Assembly (NCBI RefSeq): GCF_024868665.1
Contig: NC_079900.1
Span: forward strand, 21,329,509 to 21,393,508
Source of the DNA: Triplophysa rosa
Lineage: Eukaryota > Chordata > Actinopteri > Cypriniformes > Nemacheilidae
Direction: 5' to 3'
DNA: 64,000 nt
The translations under genes and the position numbers were made by a program. This document shows positions 1 through 13,389 of the stretch, in pieces; within the stretch, counting starts at the first letter, position 1; each line of letters starts with the position of its first letter. Under the pieces are notes generated by a model that worked only from the letters and a program-made list of their open reading frames with translations, was not told the origin of the DNA and did no database searches.

Positions 1-288
1 TACAGTACATACATAAGACTGATTGTGTTGTACATCTAGGGCACGCACAAATCTGTTTTCGCACAAAATCCTCCCAAAGCCTATAGATTTCAAGCGTAAA
101 ATCAAAATGCCTTAAAATAAATTTGCTGCGTTTTTGATATTCCTCGGGGTGTACACAAAGCATTTCTTTTTGAAATCGCATCACGTTGTTTCATAAGAGA
201 AATGCTGAGCAGTCATTGAAAAACTGATGGAACCTTTACGGATGATTAAACAACAAGAGTCTCCACAGCATCAGCTAAATGTTTACGG

Positions 289-606
289 GGTAGTTCACCT
301 AAAAAAATGAATTTTTTTTTTCATCATTTACTCACCCTTATGTCATCTCATAACTGTATTTTTCTTACGCAAAACACAAAAGAAGATATTTTGAAGAATG
401 TTGGTGTTGCAAGTCAGCTGTACCCATTGACTTGCACTGTTTTTTGTCTGTACAATAGAAGTCAATGGGTACCACCGTTGTTTGGTTACCAACCTTCTTT
501 CACATATCTTCCTTTGTGTTCTTCAGAAGAAAGTCATACAGGTTTGAAATGACAAGAGAGGGTGAGTAAATTATGACCGAATTTTCAATCTTGAACTATC
601 CCTTTA
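289..606. mobile_element. Cyprinid-type MITE, copy 1
   Basis: The left end reads tagttcacc and the right end gaactatccctttaaag, which are inverted versions of each other. The inner part has the same layout as the copies near 9.2, 9.6, 11.4, 20.2, 36.0 and 46.3 kb: catcatttactcaccc near one end and its complement near the other. No coding capacity is seen. It is a non-autonomous DNA transposon of a very abundant fish family; I do not assign a superfamily. Confidence 0.75.
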
Positions 607-1795
607 AAGCAAACATCACTATTACCGTGTTACTATCGTTACAGGGATGTTTTGTATGTGTTTTCTGTCTTACAGAGGTGGAAGCTTCTGACAAAATGAC
701 CTATTGAAACTATAAAGGCGCAGGCAGTTCCCAATGTTGCGATCAATGAGCCAATCAGCTAGCACACGAGTGTGAGAGGTCTAACCATGACCCACCTCCA
801 CCCCCGGCTCCACCTGTCTAGATCTGTTTATGGGGGATATTGTGTCTGACATTGCAGCAGCATCACTTGAGTATTCATAGCAGAATGTGTGTATTAGCAG
901 TATCAAGTCTTCATACTTTCCCTGCACAGCACAAGCACAAGCAGATCAAGTTAAGACCAGACAGAATACATGGACATGTCAACATGCTAAAATGTTTCCC
1001 GAGAGTTGTCATGACCGAAATGTATTTAGGGTTTTTGAATTTCTGTGTATGTGAATTTGTGAATGAAGATGGAATATTCACTGATTTAAAAGCTTCTCAC
1101 GTCAGTTTGCACAGTCCATCTGAAATATTTCAGATCGTTTGCACTGTTAGAAGTTTAACTTTGTCACAGATGTGTGGCCAGTAAAACTTGAGATTAGATG
1201 GACAAGCACTCCATATCATTCAGTTAAAATGTTTAATCCTTTCAGAGCCTGTGGTGATGTGGGGAGCGCTCCAGACATGTAGCGCAAATGCACTTCGGGT
1301 GACCCGAGTCTCGGCTCGTGGTCCTTTCCCAATCCTCCTGCCCTCTCTCCTCCCCATCGCTTCCTGTCTGTCTCAATACTATAGGGAAAAGCCCCCCCAA
1401 AAATGTTGAAATTCTACACGGATATAACTTTTCTCATTTGGTACAGAGAACTTGATATAGTTCTTCAAAGTGTGCAGCTTATTGAGAAGATTTGTGGCAT
1501 TAAGTGAGATGGTTTATGATTTCACTGGCAGATGGTAAAACAGACCTTTTGACTTGAGCTTTTGGATAGTACCCACCTAAATCAGCACTTTATTTGTGTA
1601 GCAATGTTTAGGAATAAATCGAGCTAATTTCTCTGTCCATATCACATCTCAACCTGTTTCATTACTCTTTTCGGACTCTGATGAAAGGGTAAATCAGATC
1701 ACCAGGTCTCAGTTTCATACAATTAGAATCAGTGATGATAGATCTGTGTGGTGATACTAGAAAAATGACCTCAAATGAAATTGCAATGCATTAAA
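607..1795. other. Intergenic, no gene seen
   Basis: Only short open frames without family resemblance or splice context occur. The part at about 780-960 is compact, less AT-rich and free of obvious repeats, so it could be regulatory, but nothing in the sequence proves that. Confidence 0.5.
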
Positions 1796-2350
1796 TTGTC
1801 TGATAAATAAATCGAATAATCGAGTTAAATAACTCGAGTCAGCAGGACCATTCAGAAACATAAACGAGCTGTACATTTGATAAACCTGTTCATGCTACAC
1901 TGTAAAAATGTTTGTTTTTTTCAACTTAAAAAAGTGAGTGTTCGTGCTGCCTTAAAAGTTTAAGTTCAGTAAACTTGTAGTGTTAAGTTGTCTGAACTAA
2001 GAATAAAGTTGAATGGACTTTATAAAACAAGTGAAATGAACACTATTAAAGTTAATTCAATTTAAGATGTTAAGTTTTCTTAACTGAGACAAAGGTTGAA
2101 CTCTATAAAACATGTGAAACGATCACAATTTAAGTTTAGCTAACTTGAAATGTTAAATGCAGTGTTTTAGAGGAAAAAATGGCAAAAACTAAGAACATCC
2201 AGATTCTGCATACTAACCTTTGGAGTCAAGGCGCTCTGAAATATCTTATCAATCACAAATATTTACACAACACTCATAAGCAAAATGAAGGAATCTGGGG
2301 AAATTATACTGAGCCAGATTCTCAGAATCAAAGCAATTAGTTAAAATTGT
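1796..2350. repeat. Local duplication, copy A, interrupted by a MITE
   Basis: Bases about 1796-1898 and 2159-2350 match 4307-4577 closely, sharing for example cagaaacataaa, tttggagtcaaggcgctctg and gcaaaatgaaggaatctggg. Between the two halves lies about 260 bp that copy B lacks. It begins actgtaaaaatg, ends aaatgcagtg, and is rich in aactta/taagtt motifs, so it is a MITE inserted after the duplication. Confidence 0.75.
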
Positions 2351-3973
2351 TAGTCAACATGAAAAATTACTCTTTTTACATTCTTAATATTATGTTCTTA
2401 CAGTGCATGAGTGTTCTTGTCACTCAAAAAAACTCATTCAAAACTTTAAACAAAAAAGATGTTTATTTGTGTTGCTGTTGCTGTAAAGATTTTTTTTTGT
2501 GTTGCTGTAAAAATCCCATGTTTTTAAATCTATATATACAATAGGATTTTAATATATGTTTAACGCAATTTAACAGTTGAATCAATCTCCATTAAATAGC
2601 ACAAAACCAGTTGGTCACTAAAGAAATTGCATTAAAAAAAGCTAGAGTCCATTAGATATTTATGTGTTGGTTTTTTACTCAGTGACTGTCAAAGTGTGGG
2701 ACTTTCAGAGTTTTTCGAGTGTGTTCAAATACTTTTTGGGACCATTGAATCTGTAACCCATGCTTTTGCCTAAATGCCTCATTACCTCCATCGCATAATA
2801 TTCCTCTCTGTCTCTGTTATTTCACCATATACACTCGCCCGCTTCAGCTTTACACATCCATAAGGAGTTAACAGGGCTCTCATCTCTTTTGTAACTGTTC
2901 CAAGCCTTTGCCAACTAAAAAAACCTGCACTGCCGTATGAGTTTAGACCTAATTTGGTAAATGCATGTTGTTGCGTTTTCTCTGTTTTGCGGCCTGTCCA
3001 TTTCCATCTCCCTACAGATTACTTCTGACGCTCTTCCATTTTTAGAGCTAATGCTTTCATTTCCATCTTCCTCCATTTTTAAAGCTAATGCAATCAAACA
3101 TTAATGTTCGATGAACAGTTATTTATTTATACAAACACACTTTTCTGAATGCAATTTAGCAAACAGTCCCTTAAAACCTTCATTTGTTATTGCTGATAAT
3201 GTGGCATGGATAATGAAATGCAGATTTAGAATGAATATTAATAAGTTTAAATTATATTTATGTAAGTATTTTTCAAGGCAAGACCAGTTTCGGTTATTCT
3301 TCCTCCTTCTGCTTATTATATTTTTATTGTGAACGTGTCTGGAGTCTTGATCTTTGTGGAGTTTTATTTTAATATAGAATAAGTAATTTTATTGGGTTTT
3401 TCTCGTGCCACTCTCATTGAAAAACTTGAACTAGGTAGAAGTTGGACAGATGTGTGTGCGCGCGTGCGTGTGTGTGTAAATGTATTTTTAAGTCTTCTGC
3501 TTTAACATCCCTTGGGCTGCAGGAGGACAGTTTTCTCAGAACCATGAAAAAATACATGCCTGAAGGAATGGATGGTCTGTCTCTATTACTTAATGCTCTT
3601 AAAACCTCTGGGGATCCGTCAGTTGACCCTTAAGCCAGTGCTAACAGGCCTTATCCAGTCACACTGGAAAGTAAACCCTGACGGATGATTTTCCCCTGTG
3701 GATAAAATGCTGTTGCTTATAATAATTTTTTTGTGATAAAGATTAAAAGCCACCACATGCTGCTGAAAGAACATGGTAGGGAAACAAAACCTCTACATTT
3801 GCAGCAGTATTCCCATTTCATTACTTTAATGAGGTATATCCTCATATTGCATCCGCAATATCTGTATTACCTCATAAGCAAATGTATTTAGTTTCTCTGT
3901 TTTCTGCATTCATTTGTCTGGTGTTTTTTACACCGCCGGTTCATTCTTAGATGTAGTTTGTCAAAGAAACCTT
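2351..3973. other. Intergenic, no gene seen
   Basis: AT-rich DNA with a short GT-rich stretch near 3450-3480. Open frames here are short and low in complexity. No gene, RNA or mobile element was recognised. Confidence 0.5.
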
Positions 3974-4230
3974 CACTGTAAAAGAAAACGTAATTGAACA
4001 GAATTTTTCTGTTTTTTACCGTTTTTCCACGTGTAATGTAAAAAAAGTGATTTTACATCATTTGACTTTTTTCAGGTTTTTTCATGCATTTGTGAAAATG
4101 CAGTCAAAATTATAGAAAAAGACTGAAAATTTACAAGAAAATGGGGAAACATAAATTTACAGGAAAAACTGTTACTTTATGGTTTATTTCTTGTGCCCCA
4201 GCTGCCAGAAAAGTGGATTTTTTACAGTAT
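3974..4230. mobile_element. MITE with actgtaaaa ends
   Basis: The left end reads cactgtaaaagaaaacg and the right end ccacttttctgg in inverse followed by tttttacagta, so the ends are imperfect inverted repeats starting ACTGTAAA. The interior is AT-rich and partly palindromic, with no coding frame. This is typical of small non-autonomous DNA transposons in fish. Confidence 0.55.
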
Positions 4231-4306
4231 TGTTTTATTTTCATCTTCGAACCCTTAGCGTAACAATAAATACGGATTTAACGGTTGATATATGTTTTCT
4301 GCAATT

Positions 4307-4577
4307 GTCTGATAAATAACTCTGAAAAGTCAGCAGGACCCTTCAGAAACATAAATGAGCTGTACATTTGATAAATCTCCTCAAGCTACGGCAGTGTTTT
4401 AGAGGAAAAAATTGAGAACATCAAGATTCTGCATAATAACCTTTGGAGTCAAGGCGCTCTGATAAATCTTATGTTACAAATATTTACACAACACTCATAA
4501 GCAAAATGAAGGAATCTGGGGAAATGATACTGAACCAGATTATCAGAATCAAAGATCAAAACAATTTGTTAAAATTC
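4307..4577. repeat. Local duplication, copy B (uninterrupted)
   Basis: Copy of 1796-2350 without the inserted MITE. Its junction, caagctacggcagtgtttta, represents the empty insertion site. Same orientation, about 2.5 kb away, so it is a direct local duplication. Confidence 0.75.
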
Positions 4578-7500
4578 ATCATATGACAGACGTTATCAAT
4601 TGAACACCTCTGTTTCGTAAATATAAATGATGACCATGCAAGCCAGACAGCTGTTTAATGCAGTGAATTATAACTGTGTTTGAAAACAAAAATCAAGCGT
4701 ACAATGTTGGTTCTGGCAGGACACGTGGTTCGATCTCTGATCAGCTGATCTACATCTATAGAAATATGACGCTATCACAGCTTCCATTTTAAATTTATTC
4801 AGCTACAGTATCAGCAGCTTATTGTGTTTCTCACAAGCAAATTACCCTCCTCCATCCCAACTCCACATCAAATTTACAATCAAGACATGACTTAAGAACG
4901 AATGACATCTGTTTATTCAAATGACATTCATGTCCGGCGCGTCTTGAAGCAAAACCAGTCCAGAGCCACAGAAATGCAAACTTTTTTCACACAAACTAAT
5001 ATTTTTTTGTCCCTGCTGCTGTAACACATCCATCTGCTCATACATTCTCTCTCCTCAGATCTTTGAGGTACGTGACTGGGAAGTGACCTCCGTCTATTAA
5101 CACTCTCAAAGACTGTGTGATGTTTGTATTCACACACATTAGGAGGCCGTTTCATTCAAATGCTTTGTTTACTCCTTGTGCTCAGGGGCCAATTCCTGGT
5201 GCCATCTGTCAGGGGGAAATTAATATGCCATATGAGAAGGAGAACATCACATTCATGTGTGAACACACAGGTCGGTTGATGAAAATAATCGCGGGTCCCA
5301 GGCATCTACCGTCGCGCCAAAAGGCTGCTAGTGGCCACATCTGATTAGATGGGAACAGAACAGTTCTGACGTCTGAAATCCTGTTATTACCATCACGATA
5401 TGTTCTCTCGCGTTAGAAGGCGGATGGCGACAGTTACACCGAAATTGTTTTGCACGTACTCTGGCCTCCACAAATATGGGCAATCATGTCTATAGTCTAC
5501 ATTAGTCATTACCGCATGTCTGTGTTTCGGTGGCACCACGGGGGCTGTTTACCTCCCAGTGATTTAAACAACAGGTCAGGAGGCCATTTCCCTCTCCCAA
5601 ACCAAATGGGTACGGCACACGATCAGTTCCTATTTCAATTACGCTGTTAATTTGCTCGAGATAAGCTCGGAATCAACCAGAGGCGTGTATCCCATTTACA
5701 TTTTAAAATTTACTTATATTAAATTGACACATTTTGGCGACAGGTTTCCATCTGTCGGTCCATATTGAAACAAAAGTGCTACATGACACGATCGCAACCA
5801 ATCCGTATATTTTCGATATACACATGGAGACAAACTTTGGACCAATGAGATTTCACTGTGAGTGGGGCTGCAGATGTAGAAACTGAAACGAAATGACAAA
5901 AGCTATATGGACATGACAGGTTTTATTGTTTGGCGCAACATGATATTTCTCCTGTTTCACACAAATGAACAACAATACATATCTGTTTTGGTGACAATAT
6001 TAACAGATTATGATTTAACAGCAATGACATGACACACAGGTCAATGACATTGTACACAAACAGCAGTTTAGAGCATTTTATAGTCCTAAAAGTTAGGGTA
6101 AATTATTTACTATTTAAAATAGGGTTTTAAACATGGTCCTTTTCCATCATACTTCGAATACGTGTTTTTCTGTGTCTTTGGTGTGTTATAAGTTGCCCAT
6201 GCATGTATTAGACACGTAAAATTGCACAAATGAAAGTGTGGGAACAAAAGATGCATTCTATCTAAAAGCGAATGCTCACCCAGACCTGCCTGAAACGCCT
6301 CGTGTAACCACACCCCCACAAATCTACGTCAGTACATGGTATGATTTGACTAAGACCGCCCAAATGTATACGCAAGTAAGGTGGTGTACCTGTCAGTACA
6401 ATTGCGTTGGAACCTGATGTTCCAAATATGGTAAGAGGCGTTACATTTCCGTCACACGCTTACAGTATTCGACCAATCACTACGCACTGGTTAACTGGCC
6501 AATCATAGCACACCTCGCTTTTCAGAGAGGCGGGGCAAAGAGGAGATACAAACATGCACGGTGTGTGTAAAATACAGCGTTCTTTAACCTTATATCGTGT
6601 ATACACATTGCATCTAAAACAAAACTCTGTTTTAGCGGTGTCATATGACCCCTTTAAAAAGATTTGAAAGCTACTCCTGATAAACATTTACAATATATGT
6701 CTATAAGTAAAATTCTCATTGTATCAGCTCATCATCCTCAATGATGATAGAAGATGATAGTTATTCTGAGAATAAACATCAAGAATATGAATGATGTTGC
6801 GAAATCGCGTGGATGCATGAAGATTATTGTCACATCCTGTAGAGGTTTTTCTTTGTTTTATCTTTTTATTACAACAAACATTCATGCAATGGACATCAGT
6901 TTGTATCGGTGTAGCAGTTTGATCAAACTCACTTTCTCTCTTTCTGTTTATCTCTGCTGTCTTGCACAAAAATGTATTGCAATGCAGTAACTGTGACTTG
7001 TGTTTTTGCACTTGATTTTCCACAGTTTATCTTTGAGCGGCAGGTTGTCGACTGCTTGTTTTTATTTAATTTTTCTTGTATTCATTTACTCTTAGCTGTA
7101 TTGTAGACACCTGTTGATCCATGCAATCACTCTCAATTATGTTCCACTCCATGTAAAAATACGTTATCTAGAAGAAAGTGTAGGTGTATTCTCAAAGTGC
7201 TATTTATATCATTTAATGTGTGAAACGTTTTAATTTGCAAATAATAAAGGGAACTGTAGATAAATGAAGGTTTACTAAAATCCTGCATGCAGGCACACGA
7301 ATCAGATGTCCACATTATGTATGTCATTGATTTATGGATACTAAAAATGTCACCAAATTACATTTACAAAGTGTATTTCTGTTCAGCAAAGCTTCCAATA
7401 ACACAAATGGCCATTTGCTTCTTGGATTTCAATGCGTGCATCAGTGCTCACTATATCAGAGCTGTAATTTAATGTATCCTAAAGTTTCCACATTCAGTCC

Positions 7501-9180
7501 ATCAGACAGTACAGATAAAGCAGGGATGTCTGTCAGAAATGATGCTAATGGAGTGGCTTCAGGTCAGTGTACTGAAACACAATGGGGAACATGATACTCC
7601 TCCAGCTTTTTAAGATGAAGAGTCAGTGGAGAGCAGTTGGCACTGCCGAAGCTAATCCATTAGTTCAGTCTGCTTGTCGCATGGCAATGCAGAGCCTTGC
7701 AGAGAACGACACCAACGTTCTACAAATACTTTTTAACACACATACCAGCATGTAATTTGGCATTAACCAAGTCTGGCCACACACCAAATTTGGGCAGATA
7801 TTGATTCTTGAGTTAAACTCTCGCCTGCCAAAGGCAAAATTTATAAATGCAAGGCAATGAATGCACACGTTGCCTGATGAAAGATGCCATGCATTGGATG
7901 AAAAAAAACTCAGTTTGTCTCTTCACCTTTTTTTAGATTATGGCCACAAAACATTGAGCATCAGTGCATTAACATACAGTATACCCATCTTTGTGTACTT
8001 GCATGGTTATTTTGCTATAAATATATACAGAATAAGCAGTTCTGCAAAACCTTTTCTTTTCCTTTTACATCTAGTATCTACAAATATTTTTGCACTTGAG
8101 TTGCAGCTTTCCCTCATGTTGGGTAATTTAATCATTTTCCAGCAGTTGTACGTCTTCATAAGCTTTGCAGTTTCATTATAATGTTGGATGAATATGGAAA
8201 TTGCACATGGTTTAATGTGAGCCAAATGAAAGTAAACAAGCAAAAGGTCTGAACAAATAAGTTATGTTCCTCATCCTCACCCTTAATGCAAACTGTTTAC
8301 ACTGAAAATAATGTACTGTAGGAATTATCCAAATGAATGATGAATACGTATGTACATTTTTCAGCATATTACAGCTGATTCAAACACGATTCCGTTTAGA
8401 GACAGTATTATCTCGGTTTTTATGAATTTCACATTCAATAAGTACAACTGGCATTCCATTATTAGCATTAGAAGCACAAGTGTGTTTGTAGCATTATCAT
8501 TTAGCAGACACTTTTATTCAACTTGACTTACAAAAAGTGAAGGGTGGCTTTAATGAAACAATTTATGCTATGAGATAATGCATTTTCTGTGTCTAAGAGA
8601 GATCTCATGCTGTTATGTACTAAGTATACATTTTTACATACATTATCATTCAAAGTAGGTGAGAACAGAGATAGATGAAGACAGTGTTTATTATTAAAAA
8701 GAAGCATTTTATGGTCATTTACTGTCAAAGAAAAACAGAAGTGAAACACTTTACATTTTAAAACATACATTACAGTAAATACCCTACAGAACCAAAAGTC
8801 TTGTATACAAGTCAAGCACAGTGGTTGGAAACAAGTGTTCCGATAACTACTAATGGAAAAGGCGGTGAACGTGGGCAAGCGAGAACATGTGATCGAGAGC
8901 TCTTGTCTATGTACTGTTGTGACAGATGACACGAGACGTGTACTAGAGCCGCAAGTTATTTTTACTCGCAGGCATGTGAGACGGGGGTCAAGACCTCAAC
9001 CACTGGCCAAGACGAGATAGCGTTGTCTCTCAGCTGTCTCTCTATATGAGCACCTGACCAGCCCCTCAAAATTATTATACACGTTTGAGAACTTCCTGTC
9101 AGAGAGAGCACAGTGTCCTTTTTGATTTCAAAATGAAAGCAGATCTTTATATAATCTTAAATAGCTGCATTTAATCATTT
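4578..9180. other. Intergenic, possible conserved non-coding stretches
   Basis: No supported gene. About 5130-5660 and 7480-7700 are more balanced in base composition and free of recognisable repeats, and look like non-coding conserved elements rather than degraded transposons. 6330-6660 contains a repeat-like segment (gttccaaatatggtaagagg and atatgacccctttaaa). About 8497-8535 carries a short catttagcagacacttttat motif, part of a dispersed fish repeat also present near 19.35 kb. Confidence 0.4.
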
Positions 9181-9570
9181 AAAGGGATACTTCACCCAAA
9201 AATGAAAATTCTGTCATCATTTACTCACCTTCGAGTTGTTCCAAAACTGTAAACATTTCTTTGTTGTGATAAACACAGATAAAGATATTTAGAAGAATGC
9301 ATATAACCAAACAGAACCAACAGCCCCCCAATAAAAAAAAAAAAAAGAAAAAAAACAATGGTAGTCAAAAGTGCCCCAGAACATTCTTCAAAATATCTTA
9401 TTTTGTGTTCAACAGAACAAAGAAATTATAAAGTAATTTTTCCTACTATGGGAGTCAATGGGGGGCAAGATCTGTTTGGTTATAAGCATTCTTCCAAATA
9501 TCTTCCTCTGTGTTCATCACTACAAAGAAATGTATACAGATTTGGAACAACGCAAATGTGAGTAGATTAT
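9181..9570. mobile_element. Cyprinid-type MITE, copy 2
   Basis: Starts aaagggatacttcaccc followed by aaaatgaaaattctgtcatc. Inner layout as in copy 1. The right terminus is degraded (gtgagtagattatttctttc). No coding potential. Confidence 0.75.
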
Positions 9571-9588
9571 TTCTTTCGTCAAATGCTA

Positions 9589-10016
9589 AAAAGGATGAAT
9601 CATTCATCCAAAAATGAAAATTCTGTCATCATTTACTTACCCTAATGTTTCAAACCTGTATAAATGTCTTTGTTCCAATGAACACAATGAAAGATATTTG
9701 GAAGAATGTTAGCAATTTTCAGTTCTGGGACATCAGCCACTACCATCATTGGGAAAAAAATATTGTATTTTGTTTGTTCTGTTGAACACATAATGACACA
9801 TTTTGAAGAATTTAGGAAAACAGGAGTTCTCGGGCACCTTTGACTACCATTTAATTCTTCTTATGGTAGTCAATGATGTCCCGGAAATGAAAATGACTAA
9901 CATTCTTCCAAATATCTTTCTTTGTGTTCATCGGAACAAAGTAATTTATACAAGTATGAAATTACATGAGCGTGAGTAAATGATGACAGAATTTTTGGAT
10001 GAACTATCCCTTTAAG
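9589..10016. mobile_element. Cyprinid-type MITE, copy 3
   Basis: Immediately follows copy 2. The left part reads atccaaaaatgaaaattctg and the right end gatgacagaatttttggatg followed by aactatccctttaa. Internal palindromic layout with ggtagtcaatg blocks as in the other copies. Confidence 0.75.
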
Positions 10017-11376
10017 ACCTGCAGACTTACAAACACTTCAAAAGCATGTGACCCTCAGGAACTGCAGGTAGGATGGAGTTTGGTAAACTTCACTATAATG
10101 AGAAGTGACATGTCTGATAGGAAGCTATTGCTTCAGGCAAACTGTAATCCTCTCTCACTTGAATATGGTTGGTGATTGTTATCCTAGCTGGCACTGTGAG
10201 AATCATTGTTTGTACGAATCACAAAGAAAATCTGATTTGACTTGACAGCAGCGCTGAGATAGTATTTTGTGATGTTTTGATGCCATGATGCCATGTTATC
10301 TGTGAAACATTCAGTATGAAAAAAGTTCTACGTTGGTAAGACCCTGATCATTCCATCCTGTCAATCATTTTCCAAGGGTCGCCTACCAACCGTTCATCTT
10401 TTCACCCTCCATACCCTGACTCCTCCTATGATCTCAATTATTTCATTATCAGTTCAGTAGCTCAAGGGACTTGCTAGGAGCTCGGCTGAGGACAGAGCTA
10501 CTTATAAGACAGCAAGACAAATTAGTTTAGCATTATTAATATTGTCATGATCCTTGTTAATACCAAATTCATTTACCACCATTTCATTAAAACGGATGGG
10601 GAGGTCAACTTGGGAATTACTTTCCCAATAGACAGTACACCATAACACTGTTGTGCCCTTACTGGAATACGCTTCATCTATGCCTGCTTTTATGATATTT
10701 ATTAATAATACAAAATACCATACGATACCAAGTAATTCATGTTAATTTATCTATTAAACCTCTTAATTCAACACTGTTGAGAGGATAATACAAGTCTACG
10801 AGGATAATATAAGTCTATGATTTTTTTCTAAATTACTGGAAGTTACTATAGTGCAGCATTGCCACCTGTTGGACATTTTATGTATTACATTATTGAATAT
10901 TAGTACTGTATGAGCTTTTCAAATAAAATATAGTTTATTTCATTTACTAAAAATCGAAACTCTTGAGCAGGGCATGTAAACATCCCCGGAGCACAAAAGA
11001 GTCTCAAACAATCAGCAGCGCAGAGAAAACAGCAGAAAACATTTAAAATCAAGTTATTTCACAAATACATACAGATTTTCACATTATTTCTTTACTTATG
11101 AAAATCTAGTCCACCTGCCTCTGAAAGCCTCAAACTTAGACACACAATTTTTTCAGGCAGGATCATGATCCACATTTTTATCATGCAAATATTTTGCATG
11201 ATACTAAGCAGTAAAATCAAAAGCTATATTCATAGGTCCAGAAAAAAAAAAAAGAATGACCGACCATTTAGGCCAAAGTATGGGTGAAAAGTATGACCAA
11301 AATCTAATTTAAATTGCTTATTTTATTTTGTTTGATTTTTCCCTTGTTATTAAAAATTAGAACAATGATACAGATT
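10017..11376. other. Intergenic, no gene seen
   Basis: AT-rich DNA with no supported coding or RNA feature. Confidence 0.5.
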
Positions 11377-11651
11377 AAAGGGATACTTCACCCAAAATGA
11401 CCCCCCCTACAATGGTCAAAAGTGCCCCAGAACTGTTTGCTGTCCTACATTCTTCAGAATATCTCATTTCAACAGGACAAAAAAATTATACAGTCATTTT
11501 TCCTACGACGGTAGTCAATGATGGCCCAGTTGCTAACATTCTGTCATTCTTCCAAATATCTTTCTTTGTGTTCATCAGAATATTTATACAGATTTGAGGG
11601 TGAGTAAACGATGACAGAATTTTCATTTTTCGGGTGGAGAATCCCTTTAAG
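11377..11651. mobile_element. Cyprinid-type MITE, copy 4
   Basis: Left end aaagggatacttcaccc, right end gatgacagaattttcatttt then agaatccctttaa. Shortened relative to copies 2 and 3. No coding potential. Confidence 0.75.
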
Positions 11652-11735
11652 GAAGATACAAATGAATTACCATTTTCAGGTACAGTAGGGCTGTTTAAAA
11701 GCAGCATTTGACGAAAGAAATAGTGGTATGGTTGG

Positions 11736-11883
11736 TAAGGTGTCTAGCCAGTGTGCAGTCTCTCGTGCTCCCGCAGGCTTTGTACCCAAGTGAAACTCTT
11801 TCCTCAATGTGAGCACGTTTACGCTTTCTCTCCGGTATGAATTCTGTGGTGCCGTTTCAAATGGGTAGCTGTAGTGAAGCTTT
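11736..11883 (-). pseudogene. C2H2 zinc-finger fragment (relic)
   Basis: The minus strand is clearly homologous to the gene at 16.4-17.4 kb: the stretches ttctctccggtatgaattct and ccagtgtgcagtc recur in the same order and spacing as at about 16480-16610. The copy is broken: cysteine codons of the fingers are changed, the reading frame is shifted, and no upstream exons with intact frame are nearby. It spans about two former fingers. It is best explained as the remnant of a tandem duplicate of the zinc-finger gene. Confidence 0.8.
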
Positions 11884-13378
11884 AAATAAAATAATGTAAG
11901 CTGTTATTGTAAAACTTTATGTGTTTATATTAAGTACTGTATATACTTTGAATTAGGTTTGTTAAAACATCTCCAAATATCACTGGATAAATATACACAC
12001 TTTACAATTTCCAACAGTTAAAGGATGTTTGTAGTGAAGTATAACTCCAGAGCAATTGCATGTCATTACTCTTGTCCACTTATTAGGCAATATTTGATTA
12101 ATAGTTAGAGAGCCAGATTTAAAACTCAAAAGATTGCAAGTTCGATTCCCAGGCTGGCAGGTTTCCAAGGCTTTATTATAGGTGACCCCCAATGGGATCA
12201 CCATGGCATATTGTTCACATATTTAAATTAAGTTTATAATTTTAAATCCATTTACATAAAAAGTACATAAAAACTTAGACTTACGGTTTTCACATTGACT
12301 GTATTCCTTAAAAATGTCTTTCTGATCCTCAGCCTCCTCCTACACTTTAGTATTGAAAGGCGTTTACAATTAGCCTTTCAGGATAGGCTGTTTCCACCTC
12401 TTTTATGGCCTTTTAGCTAACAAAGTCAAACCAAAAACTTAAAATGGATATGTTTGAAATACATTAATTTAAAGGCATATATTACATGACATATTGGACA
12501 TGTAACTGTGGGCCTAACATTTCATTCTCTACCTCTGTCACAGCAGACCTTCATCCTCTAATGCAATGCAAATTAATTATCATGGTTAGTGTGTACTTAA
12601 GTGTTAAACAAGTTTTTTTTTGTAAGATTATGACAATTGTAGCAGTTTCTACAATTAAAAGAGTCTCCGTTAATATGACTACATCAGCAACTGTTGCAAA
12701 TAAAGCTGATACAATGCAAAGTCAGTTTTCAGAAAACCAAATAAAGGTCGATTTTTTAAGGAACATACAGAGAAGGAAAAAAGAGAGGTTTAATACTGCC
12801 TTCAAAATTAGCAATGTGATCAAATACAACACAATTTTGGTAAAATACCATGGTAGGCACGTTAAAATAACAGTTACAAACATCTCAACAAATCTACAGT
12901 TTATGTAACAAAGAGCCATGATGAGTATATATTTAAAATATTATAGTATAAAAATAGTGCATATATTTAAATTATTTATATATTTAATTAAATAATTAAT
13001 TTATAGCGTTTATAATTTTATAAACACATAATTTAAATCATTTAATTTTATGATTTTTAATCCCGCACTTTATACACTGATGCAGATTTAAGTCTTCTGT
13101 GAAAAAAAACTCTGATTTATAACGTTGTTTGACAGTCAAAAACTTTAAGCTTCCTGGCCGTTTTGATGGTAACATTGTCCATTGACAATGTCTTCATGTT
13201 GTTTCTGTGAGCGCGCGTAAACTTTCGGGAGGTTGATTAATCTCTTCAAACGGGTTCTGGAACCGGCATACTCAGAGTAAACAAGGTTTGGGTTAACCAA
13301 CCCAGAGTTCAGGGTTTAGCTGACGGTAAATTAACCCTGCTTTCTGGAATACCCCCCAGATCGTTGACCATAACAGTT
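11884..13378. other. Intergenic with possible SINE remnant
   Basis: No gene is supported. Around 12095-12165 the sequence gttagagagccag ... gcaagttcgattccc resembles the A and B boxes of a tRNA-derived SINE, strongly degraded. 12930-13060 is nearly pure A/T. Confidence 0.4.
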
Positions 13379-13389
13379 ACCCAAGGGAT

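Noticed and set aside
840..1184. Open frame of 114 codons on the plus strand
   Set aside because: Does not begin with a recognisable domain, low-complexity codon use, no splice or promoter context, no family resemblance.
3442..3633. Short frame including a regular segment (MKKYMPEGMDGLSLLLNAL)
   Set aside because: Begins within a GT repeat, has no exon signals and no known family.
8528..8932. Open frame of 134 codons on the minus strand
   Set aside because: Cys/Phe/His-rich translation of AT-rich DNA overlapping a dispersed repeat tail; no known domain.
12095..12165. Possible tRNA gene
   Set aside because: Only a B-box-like gttcgattccc and a weak A box; no cloverleaf pairing is evident, so it is at most a SINE remnant.
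12486..12908. Open frame of 140 codons on the plus strand
   Set aside because: Composition is that of AT-rich intergenic DNA, with an overlapping frame on the other strand; no motif or exon signals.
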